Below are positions 47,932 through 58,619 of a stretch of 64,000 bases of DNA, in pieces. Origin of the DNA: Limanda limanda (lineage: Eukaryota; Chordata; Actinopteri; Pleuronectiformes; Pleuronectidae); the NCBI RefSeq assembly GCF_963576545.1, contig NC_083647.1, positions 1,971,007-2,035,006 of the forward strand, written 5' to 3'. Numbering within the stretch: position 1 is the first letter of the stretch; each line of letters starts with the position of its first letter. The notes under the pieces were generated by a model that was not told where the DNA came from, ran no database searches, and saw only the letters and a program-made list of their open reading frames with translations. The position numbers were made by a program, and so were the translations under genes.

Positions 47932-49186
47932 CAGGGGCGTCGTTAGGCCTGTTTTAGGGGGGCTTCAGCCCCCCTAAAATGTTCTTCAGCCCCCCCAAAT
48001 AATTATTGGGATTTTTTTTTAATTTTTTAAATTTTTTTTTTTTTTTTAAATTTAACTATTGTTTTACACGTTATTTATAACTCTAACATGCTACATATGT
48101 GAGTGCGTTTCTGGTTTGTATGTTTTCTCCCCCTTCAAATTACAATCCAATAGCCTCTCATCATACTTAACAATAAAAGACCGGGCACTAGGACCTTGGG
48201 GAGTCTGCATCGCTGCTGCGCTGGCTTTCTCACTCTGCCAAGTAACGTCTCTCATCAAGACAGCAGGATTACAGCCAAGGAGTTTAGCTCATAGTAAATG
48301 ATGCACGGAGTGAAATTGTAGGTACAGGTAGTTACAGAATGTGGCTATCTGTAGTTGTTAACGATTGTTACCTGCTTAAATTGAGGTTTACTTGAGGCAA
48401 ATGAAAGGGAATATTGTAATGAGCTATGTTAACACTAAGCTAGCTAGCGTCGGCTGCACTGGCTGCGGAAAACAATGGGGCAGAAAAGGCTTCACAGTCT
48501 TGCAGCCATGTCAATAGAAAGTGACATACTAGGTGGACTGAGTCACAACAGACTGATAGACCGATTTGCCACACTTAAAAACAGAAGGCATTCTTTGACG
48601 CTTCCTCCCACTAAATATAGTCATTAACCTGTGCTTCCAAAGTATGACTATGGCCATGGAAACATGATTACATTTTCTAAAATCTCCTGAGCATTGGATT
48701 CTATTTTTGAAATAATTTGAATGTATTTTTGTGTATTGTGTATCTTATTCCCTTCTGCTCATAATACAACAAATAAACAACTCAGAAGTTGACACTGGCA
48801 GGTCCATTCTCCATCCATTGTGTGTGGTCCCTTTAAGAATTAGGATTTGGGAGTGACGCGGATATGAAAACTAGTATATCTGTCTTTCCTTTACAAGCAG
48901 GAAAATTATTTCTCTCTATTTGAGAAAAGTTCATATTTGTGTTGTCAAATTTCACAACGACCCTGAAATTCTGTCTCTTCTGTTATCTTATACTAAATGA
49001 CTGCAAGCAAAGATACAGAGAAAAATCACAGTCTTTCTGATTGAACCAATCTATGAACTGTCTGAAACAATGGATATCCGCAGCCCCAAATGAGCCCAAA
49101 AAAAATTGGCGCGCGCTGCGCGCGCAAACATTGAGCTTCCTTGGGGGCTAAGCCCCCCCTTTCTTTCAATCCTAGAAACGCCCCTG
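47932..49186. mobile_element. Non-autonomous hAT-type element F
   Basis: Begins CAGGGGCGTCGTTAGG and ends CCTAGAAACGCCCCTG (inverted CAGGGGCGT termini). A perfect 8-bp duplication GGCTTCAC flanks it (47924-47931 and 49187-49194). Both subterminal regions carry C-runs next to TTCAGCCCCCC / GGGGGCTAAGCCCCCC, and a CG-rich palindrome GCGCGCGCTGCGCGCGC lies near 49111-49127. A homopolymer T tract is at 48013-48047. No transposase frame. Confidence 0.92.
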
Positions 49187-49194
49187 GGCTTCAC

Positions 49195-50079
49195 TCATGA
49201 AAAATTTGCGATGGCTCATGGGCTTGGGGATGACCAAAACCTACTGAGGACTGTCACAACACGTTCTGCATCTAAGTAGCTTGTGAGTCTCTCACTTACA
49301 ACCTGATGGGACTCATATTGCATTGGCTTATCCTCGGATTGGTCGATTTTATGTGCTTCAAAACATCACAGTTGAACAGCGAGTATTGAGTCACCTGGAA
49401 ACACTCCCGTGCCCATAGTGTATATGTACATGGATATAGTTCATTCACATACCCACAGAAAATGTGTCAGTGTCATTATTTGTATAAATTAAGTAGTACT
49501 TTTGTACTTTTGCTTCACTCATTTACACAGTTTTTCACCATAGGTCTTCTAAGTCTTCAAAGCTATTATATGCACTACAAGTTACCAATGGCTTTTGGGA
49601 TCGATTGATGATGCAAATTAAGAACTATGAGAACTGCATGATAACATTTTTCTCAAGTGAGTAACCTATCCCAATGTAGCTCAATCAGTAACTGATATCA
49701 TTATGAAACTATGAGCAGAACAGAATTCATGAACATCTTTTTCCAAATCATTACAAGGTCTTGTATCAGTTCTAAACCAGCTGGAAACTGCATTTCAGCA
49801 AGGGAGCTAATACAATCACTGCCTCTTTTTCTCTTGACTCTTGTGGATGGCTCTTGCAAGCCCAAATAAACCTGAGATACAAATAAAATTGTAATAATCG
49901 ATATAGAGTTGTCCACGAGAGAAAAGATGTAGATGCACTGAGGATGGACAGCATTCCAATCAGCCAAACCACCTCTGGAAGTGCTCAGCAATGTATTGTT
50001 AAAGCATTGAAATGTGTAAATGCACTATCATTAAAACAACTATGTAGGTGGAAGTAATTAACACACGTGACTGTTCCAA
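49195..50079. other. Unassigned interval
   Basis: AT-rich. A - strand frame at 49701-49991 has no domain I recognise. No exon or transposon termini seen. Confidence 0.45.
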
Positions 50080-50640
50080 ACCAGTGACCACAGTCCTCTC
50101 CTCAGTCCCCACATTATACAAGACAGCTGTTGATGCAGTGAAGACGAATCGAAAACATAACCTCCTCCCCCAGCACTATACAGCCATCATTGAAAGCATA
50201 CCCACTTTTTTGTAATAGTTTGATACAGAAATTCCAACACTCAATCACGTTAAGTACAATGCATAGTCCACAAATTATCAAAGATAATTGGCACCCCCCT
50301 GCCATCTGTTGAATCACTGTACCACAAACGCACTACTACAAGGGCACAGAAAATTATCTATGACCCCCTCCCATCTGATTCAACTTTCACCCTGTAAGAG
50401 ACGCTGCATAGACCAAATCATCCATTTTCACAAGCAGTTATTTCCCCACAGCCATAACGACCTTGAAATCTCTGCAACTATCATGTAGTACATGTCCTTT
50501 AAATACTCTAAACACTACTATATAACTGTATGTGATATTGTCCTATCCAACCTTGTTCTCATTGGGGTCACCACTGTCTATGTCAATGTGTATGTTATTT
50601 TGCATGATAAGATAATCTTTCCCATGCTGTACCGAAAAAG
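50080..50640 (+). pseudogene. Non-LTR retrotransposon 3' fragment
   Basis: The + strand, across stops, gives QIIKDNWHPPAI, then FNFHPVRDA, then SSYFPTAITTLKS. This corresponds to the stretch after the reverse transcriptase in several fish LINEs, where phrases like 'HPLHHLF...LPSGRR...FFPQAI' occur. The following AT-rich part with TGATAAGATAATC would be its 3' UTR. The clade (Rex1/CR1-like) is uncertain. Confidence 0.45.
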
Positions 50641-51760
50641 AATTCCACTGACTTAGTTGTGTGGTCATTTATAAATTGATCATATTCAGGAAGGCGAAAC
50701 ACACAATAATGTTGCAATATGGATGGCTTCCTTTATCCTTTTTCTAACTATACATTTTTGCTGTGTTTCTGGACCTATACTAATGAGAGTTAGAATGTTG
50801 AGATGTAAAATATGATTAGATTTACAAAGATTTCAATGTGGACACTGCAGACACAAATAACTACACAATGTTAATATAATGAGGTAGAGAATTTAATGCG
50901 ATGCAAATATATTAATGGTTTATTTAAGAGTTTTAGATAAGAAGAAATTATCCAGTGAAAAGAGTGTGAGAAATCTGGAGGTGTTTGAGGAGAGATAAAT
51001 GCCATCAAGGCAGAGAGGAAGTGCCACAACAAGCTTATTAGCAGGTGTATCAGCTGGGAAGATAACAGGAGACATCGCTCACTGGAATGCTGCAGTATAC
51101 TCATGGTGACAGAGCAAATAATGAGTTAATCACATGTCGTGGCAATTTCTACAATCCCACTCTACACCAATGAGGAAACGAGACACAAATTTCTCTTACA
51201 GTATTGTCACCTTCCTTTAGGGCTCGAGCATGATGCATACCTCAAAGGTTAGTTTGTAATATACACCCCGATGGGAAACAGTTCTTTGTCTTTATACATT
51301 TGGCTAACCCCTCCCACTCTGGTTGGGGTTGTTACAAAGTCAAAGGTTGGGATCTTCTGATCACATGAAAACAAAAATGCCTAGTTAAAGCAAACAGGCC
51401 AAAATTCATACAGTAGTACAGGATACAGCATGATCAAGGTTACATTCTATGAAATTCAATCATGATCAATCAAAGGGGAAATAAACATGATCATATTGTG
51501 GTCACATGTTATATTTCCCTTACACACACAAGCTATGAGATATATGTGGATGAGATGGAGAGATGTGTGCATGTGTCTGAGTATGTGTAGAAAAGACATT
51601 ATTTAACAAATTTTAATGTAATGCATCTTATTGTATTTTTCACTTTCTTTTGTGATAAGATCAGTAATTTTTTGTGTAAATTAATAAAAAACAGTGTATC
51701 ATCAAAAACTTTCCATTTCTAATACAATTTTAGCAGTCCAGTGAATAATCTGAAATGGAA
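50641..51760. other. Unassigned AT-rich interval
   Basis: No exon, transposon termini or RNA gene recognised; a few short open frames only. Confidence 0.45.
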
Positions 51761-51764
51761 CAAA

Positions 51765-52200
51765 GGTTAGCAGAGGTGCAGGGGATTTTACTGCCTGCAG
51801 GTGTGGGTTGTGACACCTGTTCAAAGGTGGTCTCTGGGGGTAGATGGCACTCGACAGTCAACGCTCCTTTAAGGCTACTCCGACTCCGTTGTGCGCGGGG
51901 GACGCACGGATCCCACAGACTATTTTTCATTTATGCTTCTCCAACGACTGTATGTGCTGAAAACAATTCACCGCCAGAACAATAGGTGGCGCAACAGAAG
52001 ACAAGCTTAGAGAAGCCTACCTCTATGTACATTGAAGAAGTCCACGTTTGTTTATTTACCTCCTCCCGGCTTTCCTCACACACAGTGAACGATGGCAACT
52101 AAAAGACAAAGGCTGTTGATGGAGCTGGAGCTGCTTGACATGAAAGAGGACTTGCTTATGAAACAAGTTTGAGGTCCGGAAATGTGATATTCTGGAAATT
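51765..52200 (+). mobile_element. DNA-transposon 5'-part remnant (possibly PIF/Harbinger)
   Basis: A GC-richer block containing TTGTGCGCGGGGGACGCACG, ACGACTGTATGTGCTGAAAA and CGCCAGAACAATAGGTGGCG leads to an ATG at 52092, whose frame begins MATKRQRLLMELELLDMKED and soon meets a stop. I recall this arrangement from Harbinger-like repeats in fish, but the assignment is from memory and no termini are seen. Confidence 0.4.
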
Positions 52201-52354
52201 ATGTCGTTAGCGGACCAATCACAGCCAAGGGCTGTCCCTAGGCTCTCCGAAATGCCCACGGATAGTTAGAAAAATCAGAGGGCGTTCCTCTGTCCGTGTC
52301 AGTCAAAACGGAGAAGCATATACCGGCCTTTACTGCCAAAATACCGCAACAACA

Positions 52355-52540
52355 CGTTCCTGTAGATACATGCTGCACAACATCAGGAGAATACTTCCCC
52401 TTCTCACTCAGAAGGCAACACAGGTTCTTGTCCAGGCTCTGGTCATCTCACGCCTAAACTATTGCAACTCACTCCTGGCAGGTCTGCCGGCTGGTGCTAT
52501 CCGACCTCTGCAGCTCATCCAGAATGCACCAGCTGAAGAA
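52355..52540 (+). pseudogene. L2-type LINE scrap
   Basis: The + strand encodes LHNIRRILPLLTQKATQVLV, QALVISRLNYCNSLLAGLPA and AIRPLQLIQNA before breaking off. It is the same domain as the L2 3' end at 44389-45123, in opposite orientation. It has no 3' tail, being fused to unrelated sequence after about 52535. Confidence 0.88.
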
Positions 52541-53284
52541 GTCTAATTTGTACCTTTTTAGTGAAACTCTTGAAGAGCACCATCTTGTGCAATGGCAATA
52601 TAGCGATCTTATACAGGTATGTGACAAGCAATGACTTGTTGCATTTAAGGCAAACAGATACCAAACGTTAACAAGCCACGTTTTCAGATAAAGGTCGTCT
52701 GTTTGCACGGACATTACAACTCTACAAAAAAAAAATATCTTAAATCAAAAGTCAAACTCACTTTAAATTCATATCATCAAAATGTACTAGATATTGTGTT
52801 TGCTTTATGTTTGATTTACGACATGAAAACATATCTTAATTTTCCTTCATTAAAGTTCAATCACCAAGTTGTAACGTCTCTGTCTGAACTAGCTAGCTCA
52901 AAGCATTGGAGAAAGAGGGGATTGTTTGGAAGGCATTACAAGGTTTGTACACACACAAGAGAATAATCCAACTACCATTTAGAATAGTTTGTCAACACCC
53001 TAATATCACAGTACACACAAACCGTTGTTTCAAACACACATGCACAGACTGTACTGTACAGGTGCAACAGCTGTGTATTTGTTACGTTTTTTTTGTAGAA
53101 CTTTGTACATTTTTATTTTATTTATTCCATGATGTTATAGTATTCTTTTGAGAAATATTGTGGTCCTAGTTAAATGCAAAACACATTATATCAATGCTAC
53201 TTCCTGCTCATGGCCACACAAAGTTACTGTGGAAATGTGGATATGTTGTTGTCAGTGAAACTATTGTTGTCAGCAGTTTGTTGA
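52541..53284. other. Unassigned interval left of the nested hAT stack
   Basis: AT-rich DNA with no recognised exon. A run of A at 52722-52732 precedes it. Confidence 0.45.
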
Positions 53285-53910
53285 ATGCAACTCAGTGTTC
53301 GAATTACGTTGGAGCCAGAGGGAGCCGAGCTCCTTGAGAGTGAGGACTAGCTCCCATGAAAGCAACAAAGTCAAAAATCTGAGGGGGTCTCTCATATCTG
53401 AAGTAGGGGTGCACCGATTACTCGACGTCGTCGACAAAAATAGTCGCCTACCTGAGGAGTGAGCCATCTCGCTCCCTTCCTATCTCTGAAAGTCGCGCAT
53501 GTGCAATAGCGACAGAACATGGACCAATGTCGGCGTCCGCTGCCGCGCTCAGTCGCGCACCAGGAAGTAAAAAGTTCGGGAGAACTTAACACCCGTAACA
53601 GCCCGAAAATAACTACCTGCAGTATCTGTACAGAGGACCTGCTCTCCATGGAAGCAGGACACGCACATGTGAGGAGGAGGCACGTCTGACATCATAACGG
53701 AGACGATGGGGACTCGCCTCTGTCAGATGTTATAGTATATAAACGTATATACCTGCGCGCACGATTCTAGCATCCATTACAAAAATATGGTTTAAACTTT
53801 TTTTTTAACGAGTTTAAAAGCGAAATGTTATCCTATTGCCTGACAAATTTTTTTAATCACAATTATTTAGTCCGAAGAAGACTGTAGTTTCGTTTGTGGA
53901 TGTTTATATT

Positions 53911-54919
53911 CAGTGGCGGCTGGTGACATTTTTTTGGGGAGGGGCGCACTTGGGCGGCGCGGTTTAAATAGCCCACCGCAATGAGAAAAAAAAAACTCCG
54001 GGGTGCTCCGGGGACCGGGACCGGGACGTCCCCGGGGACGTGCTCCTCCGGGACCGTCTCCGGGACCGGTGCACCTCCCCGGGTGCACCTCCCTCCGGTG
54101 CTCCGGAGACCGGGACCGGAGCACCTCCCAGAGCACCTCCCCGGGGAGGTGCTCCGGTGCTCCGGGAGGTGCTCCGGTCGCGTCCCGGTCGTCCCGGACG
54201 TCCCGGTCCCCGGGAATGTGCTCCGGTGCTCCGGGAGGTGACCGAGACCGGGATGTCCCCGGGGACGGTCCCGGAGGAGCACGTCCCCATGCACGTTAAC
54301 ATGTGGTTAAAAATTTCAGCTGATTATTACTGATCGATAAAACTACACACACGACACAGTAAACAACAATGATTCTATCTGTCCACTGTCTGTCCTCTAC
54401 CTGTCTCACTCAGTGCTCCGGGACCGGAGCTACACCTCCGTGCAGATTAAAAGTATCTGCTAACTATGCAGCTCCTGTAGATCAGTGATAAGGTCTCTGA
54501 TTGGACAGTCCTGTCAGCATGATGTATAAGAAACCCTTTCATTGGCTGTAGGCGCAAGTGAAGTGCGCCCATGGCTCGAACTGTCATCCGCCATTGAGAA
54601 GCTGTCCTTGCTCAAATGTTCCTGCCCCTTTTGTTCGCTTCCATAGACTTCCACTTGCCCGGCGCCCACAGGGAGGAGTGGCTTCTCTCTCAGTGATAAC
54701 GAATGGCAAATATATTACCAAATATAATATATTAAGTGGTTTTTGACAGGGGCTTACGGTCTCCGGCACACATTTAATGCTTTAAAACAGTACATTTCTT
54801 ATTAAATTATTTGATATATAATGTTTTTTGACATGTCATTTTTTTTTTTTTTTTTTTTTTTCATCTCAAAATTGTAGGGTGGGCGGCGCCCCAGCGCCCT
54901 GTATGACGAACCGCCACTA
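53911..54919. mobile_element. hAT-type element C, innermost of the nest
   Basis: Begins CAGTGGCGGCTGGTGAC and ends GAACCGCCACTA (inverted CAGTGGCGG; the last base differs). A perfect 8-bp duplication TTTATATT flanks it (53903-53910 and 54920-54927). Copy 1 of family B is uninterrupted at the corresponding place (about 8920). It contains a GC-rich minisatellite (53997-54292) and a T run at 54839-54862. No transposase frame; long open frames on both strands come from the minisatellite. Confidence 0.92.
53997..54292. repeat. GC-rich minisatellite inside element C
   Basis: Shuffled short units such as GGTGCTCCGG, CCGGGACCGG, GACGTCCCGG and CCCCGGGGACG recur in both orientations, so the array is rich in self-complementary words. 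Open frames run through it in most reading frames, giving only Gly/Pro/Arg/Ser-rich peptides. It should be difficult to replicate, sequence and assemble. Confidence 0.85.
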
Positions 54920-55829
54920 TTTATATTGCTGTTATTTTCACTGTCATTTTTGTTAACAGGAAAAATGGAAACTTGATTTTAAATTAATTTGTTTCTATTA
55001 GCACTTTGCCTGTCCTTGGTTTTAAATGGACAAAAACTTGATTTGTCTTTGCTTTTGTGTCAACAGTACCCTTATATGCAGCAAAGTTTATTAAAAGACA
55101 TTTTTGGAATGAAGTATCGATCTTAATTGTCTTTATTTTCAGTCATCACATGCCTCGAACAACCTCAAGCTAAATTTAAAAGCTGTTTGCTAAATAAGAG
55201 CAATTGAGAATTTGTGTCATTCATAATCCGATTAGTCAATTAAACGTTTCAATAATCGGTGACTAATCGACTATCGCAATACTCGTTAGTTGCAGCCCTG
55301 ATTACAATCAATAATATATTGAAATAATTAAAATAAATCATTTCTGTACAAAAATGTCTGTCTGTTGTGTGCGTGTGTCAAGTTATATACAGCCTTTGCC
55401 TACCGTGCGCAAAGGCGATGCTCGCGCCTATTTAATTGTACAGCCCTGGTAGGCTTTGTGTGCGGTGCGCCAACTTTTTTATGAGATAGAGACCCCCTTA
55501 GAGACAAAAAGATAATTCGAACCCTGATGCAACTGATAGCTGTGTTCAACAGAAATGAAATTACCCTTACATTTTCAAGAAAGAAAGTACATGTGGCAAC
55601 ATACTATAAATCAGACAGATTAGAAATGCAGAGTATGGTGCACACCTCAAGGTGTAATACTGCCTTGGTTTCAAGACAACACACTGCACAGCATGTGTTC
55701 TCCCGACAGAATAAGATATCACAGTAACTGGACACCTGATGACAGGTGTGCCATTGACATGAAATCTCCTGTGAAGGTGGAGGTAAAGTAGATGAAGAAG
55801 GAAGCTAAAACAAATGTGCATGTCATCTG

Positions 55830-56240
55830 TTAAATCCATAGACTGCATATAAAGATGGATGACATGCCTCCACTGTACAAAAATGAAGCCAAAATATCCA
55901 GAGATACGGGAGCTGACACCTTGTGGTGCTGATGTCATTTGGAGCTAGAGTCTTCGAAGTAGTGATCGTTGACTGGTATCACCTTATGAAGGCCCAGCAG
56001 AGACGGGGCTAGATCAATCGCAAGTCAGTCTCAGCTGTCAATCATGACTTCTTATACAATTTTTTTCTTGCACCAAATAACTAATTTACAATCATTTATA
56101 ATTAATATATCAGAAAAGCACCATTTTTCAGTGAGATAAGAACTTTTGCTTCGGAAAAATGTAACATATACTTTGACTTAGTAGTTTGGTTCATGTTCCA
56201 TCAGCTCGAGGAGGCATGGGGTGATTCAGCCCTGTTAATA
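55830..56240 (-). repeat. Dispersed repeat, family S
   Basis: Starts CCATAGACTGCATATAAAGA and contains AAAATGAAGCCAAAATATCC, TTGTGGTGCTGATGTCAT, a CAGTCTCAGCTGTCAATCAT block and GGTTCATGTTCCATCAGC. The order matches other family S copies in this window. No coding content. Confidence 0.55.
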
Positions 56241-57029
56241 AGAGTATTATCTTTTGCAGTGATATTGTTGCTTTTTATATAACATCTTTACAACCAACTG
56301 AATAGAATAGGTTTTCATCTGTCAACAGCTGTTCAGAAATGCATGTAATCTACTGTTCTGTATCAATTTAGCGCAACACATGATCATTTTAAACTGCTGT
56401 CTGTACTGCCAAAGTTCTCATACAGAGCAGGTCAATCACTGGTCATACAAAATGTCTGACTGAGCACTAGTCACATCCAATCTTCTACAGACACTGGTGT
56501 CTATCTTGCACACTTCTGACATAACAGATGTGGCCCAAAGCATCTGAACACATCCAGTGTAGCTACATATGGAGGACTGAAGCTGCTGCGGCACTGCTAA
56601 TGTACTCCTTCAGCTATGCTTCCTTCATAGACACTGTGTATTTAATGGTTTATTGTATAAATGTTTATCCCCAGCTGTAATCAAGCTATTTTAGTTTATC
56701 AAACTTCACCAAACCTTTAACGGGAACAAAGTCTGTTTCCAGGGATCACGACTGCAAATGTGGAAATAAATGTATACAGAAACTTCGATATGAACTCCAC
56801 AAGTTTGAAGAAAAAAGGAGTGAGCTCTCCAGATCTCTGAGGCCAGCTCCTCATCTTTCCTTTAAGTTTGCTAGTTGAGGATACATTAGCCTCTTCTATC
56901 ATAGTAAACCTGAATCTTGCTGTTTCTCAAATTGGACACTTCAGTGTTTACACAATATGCTCTCTGCTGTAGTGCAGAGCCATGAAGCTGTTTAGGATCT
57001 TGCTCTTCACATATCAGCATTTTGTTTTA

Positions 57030-57300
57030 CCATAGACTGTAGCCTATACAATGATGCCAGGCACATATCCTGTTGAGCACAAATTGAGCCAAAATACTGC
57101 TGTTGTGCTGCGTACCGCCATTTTGTGTTTTTAACGTCATTTGCACCCAAAGTGTATCCAGTAGCGAACAGGAGATGAAGTCATGATATCAAAGTTCCTC
57201 CTATACATGAGTTCAACTAATTGTGAGTCAGTCGCAGCTGTCAATCCTGACCTTACACCTACGTTTTTATATCATAAACTAGCTAACTGAAACCAAACAT
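57030..57300 (-). repeat. Dispersed repeat, family S-related fragment
   Basis: Contains CCATAGACTGTAGCC, GCCATTTTGTGTTTTTAAC, GAGTCAGTCGCAGCTGTCAA and CATAAACTAGCTAACTGAAA, with partial agreement to 55830-56240. It is an older or different subfamily copy. Confidence 0.45.
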
Positions 57301-57414
57301 GCTGGAAAAATTGCCTAAAAAACCTGCATATACTTGCTAATTTTGGTGTAAAGGAGATACAATTTATTAAATCTGAAGTCAGTGACTTCTGGTCACATCA
57401 ATGAGATAATATTT

Positions 57415-57478
57415 TTCAATTCAATTCAATTTTATTTGTATAGCGCCAAATCACAATATACAGAGAGAGATAGAGAGA
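57415..57478. repeat. Common teleost repeat head (TATAGCGCCAAATCACAA type)
   Basis: The phrase TTCAATTTTATTTGTATAGC followed by GCCAAATCACAATATAC is the start of a very frequent fish repeat. Here it is cut after about 60 bp and passes into AGAGAGATAG simple sequence. Confidence 0.6.
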
Positions 57479-58110
57479 GACTTGCTTGCTATATAAAAAA
57501 TGTTGTCGTCCTTTCATACATACCGATATGACTGGGTTATGATTCTTTGACTATATAGATAAGCTGCCAGACACCTCCAGTGTCTAGAATTGGACAAAAC
57601 TTGATGTATCTGTTGTTTAATACTGTCCATTGTTGTCCTTCTCTTATTACAATTTGTCTTTTCAAGGCATCTTTTAAGTCCCATTAAATGTCAAATTGAA
57701 TCTTGTTACTGTGAATCAATTAGATTATAGAAGAAATGTGTCCTATATTATACACAGGTCACACACAAAAAAGCGGATTTAGAGTGACTACAGTCTGTTA
57801 ATTATTATTTTATCAATATTATTCTTAACTGATCATAGTGAGCTTCTCAAAGCCCATCTCGTCTAAATTGTTCTTACAGTATATTGGTGGTTAGTGTTCA
57901 GGCTGTACATGGGAGTAACTGAATGGTTTTGTCATACATGACATGCAGCAGACTACAGCCCTTCATCTGCTTCCAGTGTCACATGTGGACATTTCACTGA
58001 GTGAAGCCTGCAAACTCTCTACTCTGTAACTGAGCCTCTGTGATAAACTCAAGTGCTCAACTGTCAAACCCACCGACCAATCGTGGACGCTCCTTGTATT
58101 TAATGAGAGC
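57479..58110. other. Unique-looking interval upstream of the putative promoter
   Basis: AT-rich with no recognised repeat or exon. GC content rises after about 58040. Confidence 0.5.
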
Positions 58111-58129
58111 CTGGAGTGATCTGAAGCAT

Positions 58130-58400
58130 ACATATAGCCATATGCGTGTGCGTGCGGTCGTGCGTCTGTCGGCCCTGCTCACGAGCGCCGTTGCGCCTTT
58201 AAATGGCGTACGCTGGCGCTGAGTAGAGGGCGGACCCTAGTACCGCGCGTGCGTGTGCATGTATTTCTATGTGCGTGTGCGCGCGCGTGCGCCTCTCGCT
58301 TGCCTCCGCTGCAAGTCGCACGGAGCTGACGGTGGCTTTTGTGCGTATGATGCACCGTGGTCGACGCACCTGTGCGCACAATAAACCCAGCCCGGTACTG
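58130..58400 (+). promoter_or_regulatory. nrxn3: CpG-rich putative promoter, probably of nrxn3
   Basis: CpG and CGCG words become dense here (GTGCGGTCGTGCGTCTGTCG, GAGCGCCGTTGCGCC, TACCGCGCGTGCG, GCGCGCGTGCGCC), in sharp contrast with the AT-rich DNA on both sides. A TTTAAAT sits at 58198-58204. A CpG island next to a pyrimidine-rich stretch and a strong splice donor (58620) suggests a + strand promoter. Assignment to nrxn3 is by the known human gene order ADCK1 then NRXN3, same strand; no neurexin coding sequence is in the window. Confidence 0.5.
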
Positions 58401-58619
58401 CCTGGTCCCCCTCTTCCTCCTCCTCCTTCTCCTCCTCCTCCTCCTCCTCCTCCTCCTCCTCCTCCTCCTCCTCCTCCTCCTCCTCCTCCTCCTCCTCCGC
58501 CGCCGCCGCTCCAGCACCGTGAGCATCTCAAACACACCAGCCTGGATTTTACCAAACTACGCCTCTGTGGAGTTTACAGCTGGATTTTAGCACTTGGATA
58601 CTCTCGGTGGTCTGTGGAG
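58300..58619 (+). other. nrxn3: Putative 5' non-coding first exon of nrxn3
   Basis: The stretch after the CTC tract (CATCTCAAACACACCAGCC... to CGGTGGTCTGTGGAG) has balanced composition and ends in a strong donor GTAAGG at 58620. Alpha-neurexin genes commonly begin with a non-coding exon followed by a long intron (family knowledge). Neurexins are presynaptic adhesion receptors. The 5' boundary is only a guess; I see no neurexin signal peptide or LNS domain. Transcript evidence would decide. Confidence 0.4.
58411..58509. repeat. (CTC)n / (CCT)n tract of about 95 bp
   Basis: A nearly pure CTC run ending in CCGCCGCCGCCG. The opposite strand is (GGA)n, which can form G-rich four-stranded or triplex structures. 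Open frames across it encode poly-Pro, poly-Leu, poly-Gly or poly-Arg and should not be read as genes. It lies in the putative promoter/5' UTR, where such a tract may act as a pyrimidine-rich core promoter element. Confidence 0.95.

Larger units (their letters stand above)
53404..55300. mobile_element. hAT-type element, family B copy 2 (middle of the nest)
   Basis: Starts TAGGGGTGCACCGATTAC and ends GTTAGTTGCAGCCCTG. Alignment by eye to copy 1 (7167-9306) is close over most of its length, with a deletion of about 100 bp after GACAAAAATAGTCGCC. It lacks element D and so shows the empty site (GGACCAATGTCGGCGTCCGC near 53521-53540). No 8-bp duplication is visible at its ends, so boundary loss or rearrangement within element A is likely. 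Confidence 0.88.
53293..55526. mobile_element. Non-autonomous hAT-type element A, outermost of a three-level nest
   Basis: Begins CAGTGTTCGAATTACG and ends TAATTCGAACCCTG (inverted CAG(T/G)GTTCGAATTA, one mismatch). It is flanked by a perfect 8-bp duplication ATGCAACT (53285-53292 and 55527-55534). Its own sequence is short, about 110 bp on the left (GAGCCGAGCTCC-rich) and 226 bp on the right, because family B copy 2 (53404-55300) lies within it, and that in turn contains element C. No transposase frame. Confidence 0.92.

Noticed and set aside
53863..54333. Overlapping open frames of 86-143 codons on both strands, rich in Gly/Pro/Arg
   Set aside because: They arise from the GC-rich minisatellite inside element C. 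Being open on several frames and both strands at once is a composition effect.
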